A DNA stretch of 64,000 nt from WHSW01 sp963851045 (GCA_963851045.1 CAWKNC010000001.1:682001-746000), one strand, 5' to 3'. Positions 35,809 through 44,566 are shown, counted from the first letter of the stretch. Program-made: numbers and translations. Notes: a model not told the origin generated them from the sequence alone.

Positions 35809-36629
35809 ACAAGGGATTCGATCGGCCGCGCTTCCTCAAGGTCTTCACCTTCTTGGTCTACGCCTTCCTCTTCACCCCGATCGCCGTCGTCGTTCTCTTC
35901 TCGTTCAACTCGATTAAGTCGCTGAACGTCTTCGAGGGGTTCTCGTTGCAGTGGTATCGGGAGTTCCTCGAGGACGAGTCGTTGCGCGAATCCCTGTTCA
36001 CATCGCTCGAGATCGCCGCGCTCACGGCCGTCGCGTCGACGATCATCGGCACGCTGCTCGCGATTGGACTGGTCCGGTCGCGGGCGCGCTGGGCGCCCGG
36101 AGCAAATGTCCTGATGTTGGTGCCGCTTGTGGTGCCCGAGATCGTTGCCGGAATCTCGGCGCTCTTGATCTTCAGCCAACTGGGGATTGCGCTCTCGTTC
36201 TGGACGATCGTCCTCGCCCACATCACCTTCTCGATCTCGTACGTGACGATCGTCGTGCGCGCGCGCATGATCGCGATCAGCGAGGAGGTGGAGGAGGCCG
36301 CGATGGATCTCGGCGCGACGCGCTGGCAGTCGGTCCGGCTCGTCTTGATCCCAGCCCTCTGGCCGGCGGTGCTCGCGGCCGGGCTGCTCACGTTCGCCTT
36401 CTCCTTCGACGACTTCGTGCTCTCGTTCTTCACCACCGGCGAGGACCTGCAGCCGCTGCCGGTCCGGATCTGGTCGGCGATTCGCTTCGGGCTCTCGCCG
36501 ACGATCAACGCGATCGGGACGCTGATGATGGTCGTCTCGCTGACGACGATCGCGCTCGCGGTGGCGATACCAAGACTGTTCGGCCGGCGCGAATCCGGCT
36601 TCAAGGTGCTGACCGCGTCGGAGGGATAA
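35805..36629 (+). CDS. potC: Polyamine-type ABC permease (PotC-like), cluster 2
   Basis: This 274-residue permease has six helices and the EAA loop (VEEAAMDLGATRWQSVRLVL). ATG overlaps the potB stop (ATGA). It completes the membrane part of importer 2; the ATPase follows after 4 bases. Confidence 0.87.
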   Translation: MNKGFDRPRFLKVFTFLVYAFLFTPIAVVVLFSFNSIKSLNVFEGFSLQWYREFLEDESLRESLFTSLEIAALTAVASTIIGTLLAIGLVRSRARWAPGANVLMLVPLVVPEIVAGISALLIFSQLGIALSFWTIVLAHITFSISYVTIVVRARMIAISEEVEEAAMDLGATRWQSVRLVLIPALWPAVLAAGLLTFAFSFDDFVLSFFTTGEDLQPLPVRIWSAIRFGLSPTINAIGTLMMVVSLTTIALAVAIPRLFGRRESGFKVLTASEG

Positions 36630-36633
36630 GAGG

Positions 36634-37704
36634 ATGAGCGAGGCGATCCGGATCGAAAACGTGACCAAGCGCTTCGGCGAGCGCGTCGCCGTCGACGACG
36701 TCAGCCTCGAGATCGAGCAGGGCGAGTTCTTCTCGTTGCTCGGACCCTCGGGCTGCGGCAAGACGACGACGCTGAGGATGCTCGCCGGTTTCGAGGTCCC
36801 GACCGCGGGGCGCATCATGCTCGAAGGTGAGCCGGTCGAGAACGTGCCGCCATACAAGCGCGACGTCAACATGGTCTTTCAGAGCTATGCGCTCTTCGAG
36901 CACCTCAACATCGCCGACAACGTCGCGTTCGGGCTGCGACGCCGCAAGGTTGAAAAGGACGAGATCAAGCGCCGCGTGGGAGAGGCGCTTGAACTGGTCA
37001 ACCTCGCCGAACGGGCCAGTGCGCGCACGAACGAGCTCTCCGGTGGGCAAAAGCAGCGCGTGGCTCTGGCGCGGGCGCTCGTCAATCGCCCGAAGGTCCT
37101 GCTGCTCGACGAGCCGCTCGGCGCGCTCGACCTCAAGCTCAGAAAGCAGATGCAGATCGAGCTCAAGCAGATCCAGCGCGAGGTGGGAATCACGTTCGTC
37201 TACGTGACCCACGACCAGGAAGAGGCGCTCTCGATGTCGGACCGGATCGCCGTCATGCAGTCCGGGCGCGTCGCGCAATGTGGCCCGCCCGAGGACGTCT
37301 ACGAGCATCCAAGCGGCGAGTTCGTCGCCGGGTTCATCGGGATCTCGAACCTGATCGAGGGAACGGTCGCCGACAGCACCCAGGTGCGCCTGGACAACGG
37401 GATGCGCCTGTCGGTCGCACTGCCGGAGGACTGCGGTACCGGCGACCGGGTGAACCTCTCGATCCGCCCCGAGAAGATCGCGATCGACGAGGAGGTCACC
37501 TCCGAGATGGTTTCCCTCGAGGGGACGATCGAGGCTCGCGTCTACCTGGGGGTGATGACCCAGATCACGGTCGGACTGGGCGACGGAGCTCGGCTGGTCG
37601 CCCTCGAGCAGGCCTGGCACAGGGCGCGCGCCGACGATCGCTGGGAGCCCGGGATGCAGGTAAAGATCGGCTGGAGTCCCGAGCACTGCCTGGTTCTGCG
37701 CTAG
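36634..37704 (+). CDS. potA: Polyamine-type ABC ATPase (PotA-like), cluster 2
   Basis: 356 residues: Walker A GPSGCGKTT, signature LSGGQKQRVALARAL, Walker B VLLLDEPLGALD, switch H in THDQEEALSM, then a TOBE domain (GDRVNLSIRPEKIAI). The ATG at 36634 is preceded by GGAGGGATAAGAGG. The last 19 bases overlap the proposed start of the amine oxidase gene. Confidence 0.9.
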   Translation: MSEAIRIENVTKRFGERVAVDDVSLEIEQGEFFSLLGPSGCGKTTTLRMLAGFEVPTAGRIMLEGEPVENVPPYKRDVNMVFQSYALFEHLNIADNVAFGLRRRKVEKDEIKRRVGEALELVNLAERASARTNELSGGQKQRVALARALVNRPKVLLLDEPLGALDLKLRKQMQIELKQIQREVGITFVYVTHDQEEALSMSDRIAVMQSGRVAQCGPPEDVYEHPSGEFVAGFIGISNLIEGTVADSTQVRLDNGMRLSVALPEDCGTGDRVNLSIRPEKIAIDEEVTSEMVSLEGTIEARVYLGVMTQITVGLGDGARLVALEQAWHRARADDRWEPGMQVKIGWSPEHCLVLR

Positions 37705-38900
37705 TCATCGGCGGGGGCCTGGCCGGTCTCGCCGCCGCTCGTGAGCTTGCTGCACGCGGGCTTGAGATCGAGCTTCTCGAAGCACGCTTTCGCGTCGGCG
37801 GGCGCGTCTGGTCGTGGAAGCTCGGCAACGGGGCGGTGATCGAGATGGGCGCCGAGTTCATCCTCCCCGGCAACACGGAGATCGCGGCGCTCGCTGGCCA
37901 GCTTGGCTTGGGGTTGTGGGACAAGGGGATGCGATACGGGATACGTGAGCCGCGTGGCGGGCTAGGTGTCAGTCCCGAAGAGCTTGCGATCGGTGTGGCG
38001 GCGGTGGCAGACGCCGAGCTTGAGTCTTCGGCGAGCGCACGCGAGCTGCTCGACTCGCTACCGATCGCGCCGGGTGCACGCGAGTCGATCCTCGCGCGCG
38101 TCGAGATTTCATCCGCCTGCTCAGCCGAGGAGGTGCCCGCCACGGCCATGCACGGGCTCGCACATATCGGCGACGAGCCGGCGCCCAGCATCGCGCACGG
38201 AAATCAGGGGGTCGCGCTTGCGCTGGCGGACATGCTCGGTGAGCGAGTGCGGTTGGGCGATGCCGTTACCGAGATCAGCTCAGGAGATGGCGGAGTCCAC
38301 GCCACGACGGCCTCGGGCTACGAAACGGCGGCCGAGGCCGCGGTGATTGCCATCCCCGCCAACGTGATGGGATCGATCAACTTCGACCCGCCGCTGCCCG
38401 CTGACAAGCAAGAGGCGCTCGCCGGCGTGCGCTACGGCCACGCTGCGAAGCTTTTTGTCCCGCTGGCGGAACCGGTCGCGCCGAGCGCGGTGATGAACGT
38501 GCCGGAGCGTTGGTGGTGCTGGACGGCGACCGGGGAGAACGACGAGCCGACGCCGGTGGTCAGCTGCTTTGCGGGCTCCGATGCCGCGCTCAAGGCTCTC
38601 GATCTTCGATCCGGCCCGGGTCAGTGGGTGGAGTCGCTGCAGGAGCTTCGACCCGACCTGCCGCTGCTCGCCGACGGGGCGGTCATCTCGACGTGGTCGG
38701 ATGATCCGTGGGCTCGCGCTGCGTACTCGGTTTCGCCAAGCGCGGAGGTCACAGCGGCCCTCGCCGAGCCGGTGGGACCCCTGGTGTTCGCCGGCGAGCA
38801 CACGGCGGGGCCGTACGCGGCGCTGATGGAGGGTGCCGTCCGCTCGGGCCGCCGGGCGGCGGAACAGATCCTGCGCCGCCACGAGCCCGAACGTCGCTGA
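37686..38900 (+). CDS. FAD-dependent amine oxidase
   Basis: About 404 residues. The N-terminal FAD motif LVIGGGLAGLAAARELAARG and EARFRVGGRVWSW and the C-terminal FAGEHTAGPYAALMEGAVRS define a flavin amine oxidase of the monoamine/polyamine oxidase group. No ATG, GTG or TTG precedes the FAD motif in frame without running deep into potA. I place the start at CTG 37686-37688, giving a 19-base overlap; the true start is uncertain. As the last gene of importer operon 2 it probably oxidises an imported amine, releasing an aldehyde, ammonia or amine, and hydrogen peroxide. Confidence 0.8.
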   Translation: MPGSALVIGGGLAGLAAARELAARGLEIELLEARFRVGGRVWSWKLGNGAVIEMGAEFILPGNTEIAALAGQLGLGLWDKGMRYGIREPRGGLGVSPEELAIGVAAVADAELESSASARELLDSLPIAPGARESILARVEISSACSAEEVPATAMHGLAHIGDEPAPSIAHGNQGVALALADMLGERVRLGDAVTEISSGDGGVHATTASGYETAAEAAVIAIPANVMGSINFDPPLPADKQEALAGVRYGHAAKLFVPLAEPVAPSAVMNVPERWWCWTATGENDEPTPVVSCFAGSDAALKALDLRSGPGQWVESLQELRPDLPLLADGAVISTWSDDPWARAAYSVSPSAEVTAALAEPVGPLVFAGEHTAGPYAALMEGAVRSGRRAAEQILRRHEPERR

Positions 38901-38934
38901 GGGCCGCCTATAGGACTAACTCCGCGACGTTCGG
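38887..38934. terminator. Inverted repeat between convergent genes
   Basis: CCGAACGTCGC (38887-38897) and GCGACGTTCGG (38924-38934) are perfect 11-base arms with a 26-base loop. Each arm covers the final codons of one convergent gene. It is probably a bidirectional terminator; there is no T-tract. Confidence 0.5.
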
Positions 38935-39803
38935 CGCAGGGGGGTGCCCGGTCGTGGCTGGATGCGCCCCCCGGCGTACATCGGCAATTCGAGCTCGGCG
39001 CCGGCGCGGTCGAGCTGCTCCCACATGCGCGAAACGCCCGCGGTTCCCAGTCGTCGCACACGGTCGACCGCCTCGAGGTCGAGGACGTCGGTGATCAGCT
39101 CCTCCGTCGTCCCTGCCTCGACCCGGACCAGCCCCTCCGGGTCGATCACGAGACTGCGACCGAGCCCTGCGGGAGACGGAGCGTTGACATTGACGACGTA
39201 CATCTGATTCACAATTGCGTTTGCGCGCGCGGTGATCATCTCGGCGGCGCGATCGCTCGTCGTCGTCAGCGTCGGCTGGAGCACAACCTCAGCTCCCATC
39301 CAGGCAAGCTGCCGGAACGTCTCGGGAAAGAACCCGTCGTAACAGATCGCCAACCCCGCACGACCGATCCCGTCGAGGTCGAAGACGACAAACCGGTTGC
39401 CGGGGGTGGTCTGCTCGTGCGGCTGCCACGGAAAGGCCTTGCGGTAGGACGCGGCGATCTCGCCACGCGGCGAGATCGCAACCGCGGTGTTGTAGATGCA
39501 CCCGTTGTCGCCACGCTCATAGATGGAGCCCGGCACGAGCCAAAGACCGGTCGCAATGGCAATCTCACCGAGTCGATCGGTCAGTGGGCCGGGGATTTTG
39601 ACTGCGACCTCGCCAGCCCACCCCGAGCTCTCGTCGAGCGGTCCTGGGAGGGCGGCGAGATGAAGCTCAGGCAGCAGCAGTAGCTGCGCGTGAGGAGTTA
39701 CCCGCAGGACGGCCTCCGCCTGCTCCGCCAGCCCTTCGAGCGCCGCGTCCGGGTCGCGAGGCGTCGACGCCGTTTGCAGCGCCGCTATCGACAGGGTTCT
39801 CAT
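38916..39803 (-). CDS. Nitrilase-superfamily carbon-nitrogen hydrolase
   Basis: 295 residues with the full Glu-Lys-Cys triad: E46 (LLPELH), K122 (SYRKAFPW) and C154 (AICYDGFFPE). It hydrolyses a C-N bond, as in amidases such as N-carbamoylputrescine amidase, omega-amidase or formamidase; which one cannot be decided. It begins 3 bases after the orphan binding-protein stop, so the pair form an operon. An amidase fed by an amine-type binding protein suggests an acylated or carbamoylated amine substrate (inference). Confidence 0.84.
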   Translation of the reverse strand: MRTLSIAALQTASTPRDPDAALEGLAEQAEAVLRVTPHAQLLLLPELHLAALPGPLDESSGWAGEVAVKIPGPLTDRLGEIAIATGLWLVPGSIYERGDNGCIYNTAVAISPRGEIAASYRKAFPWQPHEQTTPGNRFVVFDLDGIGRAGLAICYDGFFPETFRQLAWMGAEVVLQPTLTTTSDRAAEMITARANAIVNQMYVVNVNAPSPAGLGRSLVIDPEGLVRVEAGTTEELITDVLDLEAVDRVRRLGTAGVSRMWEQLDRAGAELELPMYAGGRIQPRPGTPLRRTSRS

Positions 39804-39806
39804 GGC

Positions 39807-40943
39807 TCAGCCGTCGATGACCCGTTCGAACGCGCTCGTGATCTTCTCGCCCTGAGCTCCGTCAAGGACCGGCTCAAAGGTGCAGTTTCGCGTGTAGGAC
39901 TCAGTGGGGAAGATCAGCTGATTGCGTGCCAGTTCGGGGTCGCGCTTGCGCAGGATCTCTCTGACGCCGGCGACCGGCGTGACGTAGTTGACGTACTCGG
40001 CGATATCCGCCTGCACCTGGGGGTCGTAGACATAATTGATGAACGCCTGCGCGGCCTGTGGGTCCGGGGCGCCCACGGGGATCTCCATGCTCGTTGACCA
40101 CAGCATGCACCCCTCCTTGGGCATCACGAACTCGACGTCTGGATTCGTTCTCTCCATCTGTACGGCGTCCCCGGACCACCCGAGTGCGATCGCGGTGTCG
40201 CCGGTTTCGAGTGAGCGGATGTAGTCGTTGCCGGTGAAGTCTCGGATCTGTCCGTCGTCGGCCGCGGCCTCGATCTTGTCCACGGCCTCCAGCCACTGAT
40301 CGGTGGTCGCCGTATCCGGGTCGATGCCCATGCACTTGAGCGTCATCGGGACCGAATCGCGCATCTCGGTCAGCATCGTTACCTTGCCCGCGTACTGCGG
40401 ATCAAAGAGGTCGCAGATCGAGTCGATGTCCGATGCCAGGTCGGTACGGACGATGAGCCCCGTCATCCCGCTCTGCCACGGAACCGTGAAGTCTCGGTTC
40501 GGATCGGCTGCAGGCTCTCGCAGCGCCGGAATCATGTTCTCCTCGACGTTCGGGATCGCTGCCTTGTCGAACTCATAGAGGTAACCGAGGTCGTGCATCC
40601 GCGCCGCCAGCCAGTCGCTCAGCGTGATCAGACTCCGTCCACCCGACTCCCCTTGCGCGAGCAGCGGGCGCATCTTGCCGAAGAACTCGTTGTTGTCGTT
40701 GATCTCCTCGATGTACTCGACGTCGATGCCGGTGTCGGCCTCGAACTCGGCGACCGTCCCGTTCTTTCCCGGGTCGATGTACAGCGGCCATTGAGAGATC
40801 TGCAGCTCGCTGCCTGGTTCGCCGGCAGGGATCACCCCCGGGCCGATCTCGGCACCCCCGATGTCGTCGTCGCCGCAGGCCGCGACCGACAGCGCGAGAA
40901 CGAGGGCGACTGCCGCCGCCGAGATGAGCTTATTTTGAATCAG
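39807..40943 (-). CDS. potD: Orphan polyamine-type substrate-binding lipoprotein
   Basis: 378 residues if begun at CTG 40941-40943. The signal KLISAAAVALVLALSVAAC ends in a lipobox, and the mature chain has QWPLYIDP, INDNNEFFGKMRP, PWQSGMTGLIVR and GWSGDAV. It parallels the cluster 1 PotD-like protein throughout and has the same length. No permease or ATPase genes adjoin it. No ATG/GTG/TTG exists before the signal core, so a CTG or ATT start is required, and a promoter places transcription start at about that codon. It may donate its ligand to one of the other importers. Confidence 0.82.
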   Translation of the reverse strand: MIQNKLISAAAVALVLALSVAACGDDDIGGAEIGPGVIPAGEPGSELQISQWPLYIDPGKNGTVAEFEADTGIDVEYIEEINDNNEFFGKMRPLLAQGESGGRSLITLSDWLAARMHDLGYLYEFDKAAIPNVEENMIPALREPAADPNRDFTVPWQSGMTGLIVRTDLASDIDSICDLFDPQYAGKVTMLTEMRDSVPMTLKCMGIDPDTATTDQWLEAVDKIEAAADDGQIRDFTGNDYIRSLETGDTAIALGWSGDAVQMERTNPDVEFVMPKEGCMLWSTSMEIPVGAPDPQAAQAFINYVYDPQVQADIAEYVNYVTPVAGVREILRKRDPELARNQLIFPTESYTRNCTFEPVLDGAQGEKITSAFERVIDG

Positions 40944-40950
40944 ATTTCAA
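40935..40950. promoter_or_regulatory. Operator-like palindrome over the orphan potD start
   Basis: TTGAA-TCAGAT-TTCAA: perfect 5-base arms with 6-base spacer, covering the proposed start codon and touching the -10 element. The divergent TetR 3 gene begins 68 bases away and is the natural candidate to bind it. Confidence 0.5.
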
Positions 40951-40979
40951 GAATATGCCGGTCCCGATGCCGCTGTCAA
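40950..40979 (-). promoter_or_regulatory. Sigma70-like promoter of orphan potD-nitrilase operon
   Basis: On the minus strand TTGACA (40974-40979), an 18-base spacer and TATTCT (40950-40955). Expected transcription start falls at about 40943-40944, i.e. on the first base of the proposed CTG start codon, implying a leaderless message. Confidence 0.6.
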
Positions 40980-41017
40980 GAGGGAAAACCGGCGGACGTC
41001 ATGAATAACCTTCAAGG

Positions 41018-41650
41018 ATGCGTCAAAAGGACCAGGGGCTTCGGCGCGAGCAGCTGCGTGCCGCGGCCCGTGCCGTCATGCTCGAACGCGGTGCCGTCGG
41101 CGTTCGGGTCAAGGACATCGCTGAGCGTGCCAGCCTTTCGCCGAGCCTGGTCCTCTACTACTACCCGGAGCTCGACGACCTGCTTCTCGATGTGTCGCGC
41201 GATGCGATGCGTCGCTACGCGGAACGCCGTACCGAAGCGGTCGAGGCGGTCGAGGACCCCGCGGCTCAGCTGGCGCTTGCGATCAGGCTCGGTGTTCCGA
41301 CCGGACCGGAGGACGACGAGAGCCGGCTGCTCTACGAGCTCGACGCCCTGACCGGCTCGAGCCCGTTGTTCGCCACCATGTCGGCTGGATTCTTCGACCG
41401 CCAGGCGATCCTCTACGAGCGGATCGTCGCGCGCGGTGTGGCCACCGGAGCCTTCGTGGTCAGCACTGATCCGGAAACGATCGCGCGCGGCCTCGTCGCG
41501 CTCGAGGACGGGCTTGGCCTTCAGGTCGTCCTCGGTCACCCCGGCATCGACGGTCCGATGGCCGAGCGGATTCTGCTCGATTGGGCGCAGGCAGCGCTCG
41601 GGGCGAGGTTTCCCGCGGCGCCGCGACATATCTCGCAATCTTCCCTGTAA
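41018..41650 (+). CDS. TetR family regulator 3
   Basis: 210 residues: REQLRAAARAVMLERGAVGV, then IAERASLSPSLVLYYYPELD is the helix-turn-helix; the C-terminal domain is BetI-like. ATG at 41018 follows CAAGG closely. It diverges from the orphan potD-nitrilase operon, with the TTGAA/TTCAA palindrome between. It probably represses that operon in response to an amine-type ligand. Confidence 0.84.
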   Translation: MRQKDQGLRREQLRAAARAVMLERGAVGVRVKDIAERASLSPSLVLYYYPELDDLLLDVSRDAMRRYAERRTEAVEAVEDPAAQLALAIRLGVPTGPEDDESRLLYELDALTGSSPLFATMSAGFFDRQAILYERIVARGVATGAFVVSTDPETIARGLVALEDGLGLQVVLGHPGIDGPMAERILLDWAQAALGARFPAAPRHISQSSL

Positions 41651-41693
41651 ACGCCCGAAATCGGCGGCGGATGGGTAACACTCATCTCGAGTG

Positions 41694-43736
41694 ATGGATT
41701 TCCGCAACATCTACGAACAGGGATTCGTCCGGGTTGCCGCGTGCACGGCTGGCGCCGTGATCGTCGATCCACCTGCCAACGCCGAGGCGGTGCTGCGCCA
41801 GGCGCGCGAGTGCGCCGACGAGGGCGTGGCGGTCGCGGTCTTTCCAGAGCTCAACCTCACGGGCTATTCGATCGAGGATCTTCTGCATCAGGACACCGTG
41901 CTCGACGCCGTCGAGGAGGCCCTGACGCAGGTGGCGGCCGGATCGGCAGACCTGCTGACGGTGCTGGTGGTGGGCGCGCCGCTGCGCCACCGCAACCGGA
42001 TCTACAACTGCGCGGTGATCGTTCATCGCGGCCGGGTGCTCGGGGTCGCGCCGAAGTCCTACCCGCCGACCTATCGCGAGTTCTACGAGGGCCGCCAGAT
42101 CGCTCGGGGAGACGAGCGGGGCGGTGAGATCGATATCGGCGATGCCCGCGTCCCGTTTGGACCCGATCTGCTGTTCGCCGCCGTCGACGTGCCCGGGCTG
42201 GTCATCCATGCAGAGGTCTGCGAGGACATGTGGGTGCCGATCCCGCCGAGCGCCGAGGCAGCGCTAGCCGGGGCCACCGTGCTTCTCAATCTCTCCGGCA
42301 GCCCGATCACGGTCGGACGCGCCGAGGACCGCAAGCTGATGTGCCGCTCCGCGTCGTCTCGGTGTCTCGCCGCCTACGCCTACTCGGCCGCAGGCGAAGG
42401 CGAGTCGACGACGGATCTGTCCTGGGACGGGCAGACGATGGTCTACGAGAACGGAGTCCTGCTCGCCGACACCGAGCGCTTCCCAGACGGCGATCGACGC
42501 TCTGTTGCCGACGTCGACCTCGACCTGCTCCGCCAGGAGCGCATGCGCATGGGAACGTTTGACGACAACCGTCGCACGCACGCGGCGCGCTCCGATTCCT
42601 TTCGCCGGATCGAGTTCGAACTCGATCCCCCGAAGGGCGATCTCGGGCTCCTTCGCGAGCTCGAGCGGTTCCCGTTCGTTCCGGCCGACGAGAGTCGCCT
42701 CGAACAGGATTGCTATGAGGCCTACAACATCCAGGTGGCGGGATTGCAGCAGCGCCTCCGGGCGATCGGCGATGACACGAAGGTCGTGATCGGGGTCTCG
42801 GGTGGGCTCGATTCGACCCACGCGCTGATCGTGGCCGCGAAGGCGATGGATCGAATCGGCCGCCCGCGCAGCGACATCCTCGGCTTCACGCTCCCCGGCT
42901 TTGCCACGAGCGCCGGCACCAAGGGCAACGCGAACGAGCTGATGAGCGCCCTCGGGATCACCGCCTCGGAGATCGACATCACGGAGACGGCGCGGTTGAT
43001 GCTGAAGGAGATCGAGCATCCCTACTCCCGTGGGGAGGAGGTCTACGACGTCACCTTCGAGAACGTCCAGGCTGGCCTGCGCACCGACTACCTCTTCCGG
43101 ATCGCCAATCAGCGCGGCGGGATCGTCCTCGGAACCGGCGATCTCTCCGAGCTCGCGCTGGGCTGGGCGACCTACGGCGTCGGCGACCAGATGAGCCACT
43201 ACAACGTCAACGCCGGTGTGCCGAAGACGCTGATTCAGCACCTGATCCGCTGGGTCGTCAGCTCGAGCGAGTTCGACGACGACGTCAACACGCACGCTCA
43301 CGGCGATCCTCGACACCGAGATCAGCCCCGAGCTCGTGCCCGGCGAGGAGCTCCAGTCGACCGAGTCGAAGATCGGCCCCTACGCCCTTCACGACTTCAC
43401 CCTCTTCTACGTCCTGCGCTACGGCTTCAGGCCGTCGCAAGATCGGCTTCATGGCCTCTCACGCCTGGGGAGACCTCGACCGCGGGGATTGGCCGGCCAA
43501 CTTCCCCGAGGAGGACCGCCGGACCTACGACGACGCCGAGATTCGCAAGTGGCTCGAGGTCTTCTGCAAGCGCTTCTTCGGCTTCGCTCAGTTCAAGCGC
43601 TCGGCGCTTCCGAACGGCCCGAAGGTCTCGCACGGCGGCTCGCTCTCGCCGCGGGGCGACTGGCGGGCCCCCTCGGATACCAGCGCCGACGCTCTGGCTG
43701 CGCGACCTCGAGCGCTGGGAGATCCAGGCGACCTAG
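41694..43736 (+). CDS. nadE: Glutamine-dependent NAD+ synthetase, with three apparent single-base insertions
   Basis: An N-terminal nitrilase-type glutaminase (E52 in FPELNLTGYS; Cys in HAEVCEDMW) supplies ammonia to a C-terminal synthetase with P-loop GVSGGLDST. It makes NAD from deamido-NAD. After about 43290 the frame no longer matches NadE. The expected C-terminus continues in the +1 frame (LDTEISPELVPGEE), then +2 (KIGFMASHAWGDLD through GDWRAPSDTSAD), then returns to frame 0 (WLRDLERWEIQAT). Removing one C near 43293, 43438 and 43693 restores a normal 680-residue NadE. Because the shifts sum to three the frame stays open but would be scrambled if real. The stop shares CTAG with the convergent permease. 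Confidence 0.85.
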   Translation: MDFRNIYEQGFVRVAACTAGAVIVDPPANAEAVLRQARECADEGVAVAVFPELNLTGYSIEDLLHQDTVLDAVEEALTQVAAGSADLLTVLVVGAPLRHRNRIYNCAVIVHRGRVLGVAPKSYPPTYREFYEGRQIARGDERGGEIDIGDARVPFGPDLLFAAVDVPGLVIHAEVCEDMWVPIPPSAEAALAGATVLLNLSGSPITVGRAEDRKLMCRSASSRCLAAYAYSAAGEGESTTDLSWDGQTMVYENGVLLADTERFPDGDRRSVADVDLDLLRQERMRMGTFDDNRRTHAARSDSFRRIEFELDPPKGDLGLLRELERFPFVPADESRLEQDCYEAYNIQVAGLQQRLRAIGDDTKVVIGVSGGLDSTHALIVAAKAMDRIGRPRSDILGFTLPGFATSAGTKGNANELMSALGITASEIDITETARLMLKEIEHPYSRGEEVYDVTFENVQAGLRTDYLFRIANQRGGIVLGTGDLSELALGWATYGVGDQMSHYNVNAGVPKTLIQHLIRWVVSSSEFDDDVNTHAHGDPRHRDQPRARARRGAPVDRVEDRPLRPSRLHPLLRPALRLQAVARSASWPLTPGETSTAGIGRPTSPRRTAGPTTTPRFASGSRSSASASSASLSSSARRFRTARRSRTAARSRRGATGGPPRIPAPTLWLRDLERWEIQAT

Positions 43737-44566
43737 GGCGCCGCGACCGGCGGCGGGGCAGCACGATTGCCCGCTGAACCCTCGTCCTGCGTCAGCCGGT
43801 TGGCGAAGTAGACCGGAATGATCGACAGCAGGATCACGAACACGGCGACGACGTTGACGATCGGCAGCTGGTTGGGCCGGGAGAAGTTGTTGAGGATCCA
43901 GATCGGCAGCGTCGCGTCGCCTGCACCGATGGTGAACGTCGTGACGATGATCTCGTCGAAGGAGAGCGCGAACGCGAGCAGCGCACCGGCAACCAGAGCG
44001 CTGCGAAGGTTCGGCAGGGTGACCATGCGAAACGTCTGCCAGGGCGTGGCGCCGAGATCAGCCGAGGCCTCCTCGAAGGACGCGGACATCCGCCTCAGCC
44101 GCGCGATCACGTTGTTGTAGACGACGACAATGCAGAAGGTTGCGTGCGCGATCACGATCGTCAGCAGGCCCAGGTCGATCCCGAAGATCTGTGTGAACGT
44201 CGAGTTCAGCGCAATGCCGGTGACGATCCCCGGCAGCGCGAGGGGCAGGATCACGAGGAACGAGATCGTCTCGCGGCCGAAGAAGCGGTGGCGGGCGACC
44301 GCAAGTGAGGCAAGCGTCCCCAGGATCAATGCGACGCCTGTCGCGAGTAACCCGGTCTTCACCGAATAGAGCAGAGCCTCACGCGCACCCGTGTTGTCCA
44401 GAGCTTTCTCGAACCACTCCAGGGTGAAGCCAGGCGGTGGCCACTTGAACGTGCGCGCCTCGCTGAAGGCGTAGACCCCGACGACGAGCAACGGGATGTA
44501 GATGAAGGCAAGCGTCAGCCCGGTGCCAATGCGCAGCAGTAGTTGTGAGCGACCGGAGAGCCTCAT
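43733..44566 (-). CDS. potC: Polyamine-type ABC permease (PotC-like), cluster 3
   Basis: 277 residues from ATG at 44564-44566; the longer open frame upstream is antisense shadow of potB. Six helices and the EAA loop (FEEASADLGATPWQTFRMVTL region) are visible. It overlaps potB by 4 bases and is last in the A-D-B-C operon. A Pro/Ala-rich C-terminus (APPPVAAP) ends in the CTAG shared with nadE. Confidence 0.86.
   Translation of the reverse strand: MRLSGRSQLLLRIGTGLTLAFIYIPLLVVGVYAFSEARTFKWPPPGFTLEWFEKALDNTGAREALLYSVKTGLLATGVALILGTLASLAVARHRFFGRETISFLVILPLALPGIVTGIALNSTFTQIFGIDLGLLTIVIAHATFCIVVVYNNVIARLRRMSASFEEASADLGATPWQTFRMVTLPNLRSALVAGALLAFALSFDEIIVTTFTIGAGDATLPIWILNNFSRPNQLPIVNVVAVFVILLSIIPVYFANRLTQDEGSAGNRAAPPPVAAP

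Noticed and set aside
41691..43736. The scrambled C-terminus of nadE as a novel domain fusion
   Set aside because: Correct NadE residues are found in the other two frames over the same bases, so the odd residues are a reading-frame artefact.
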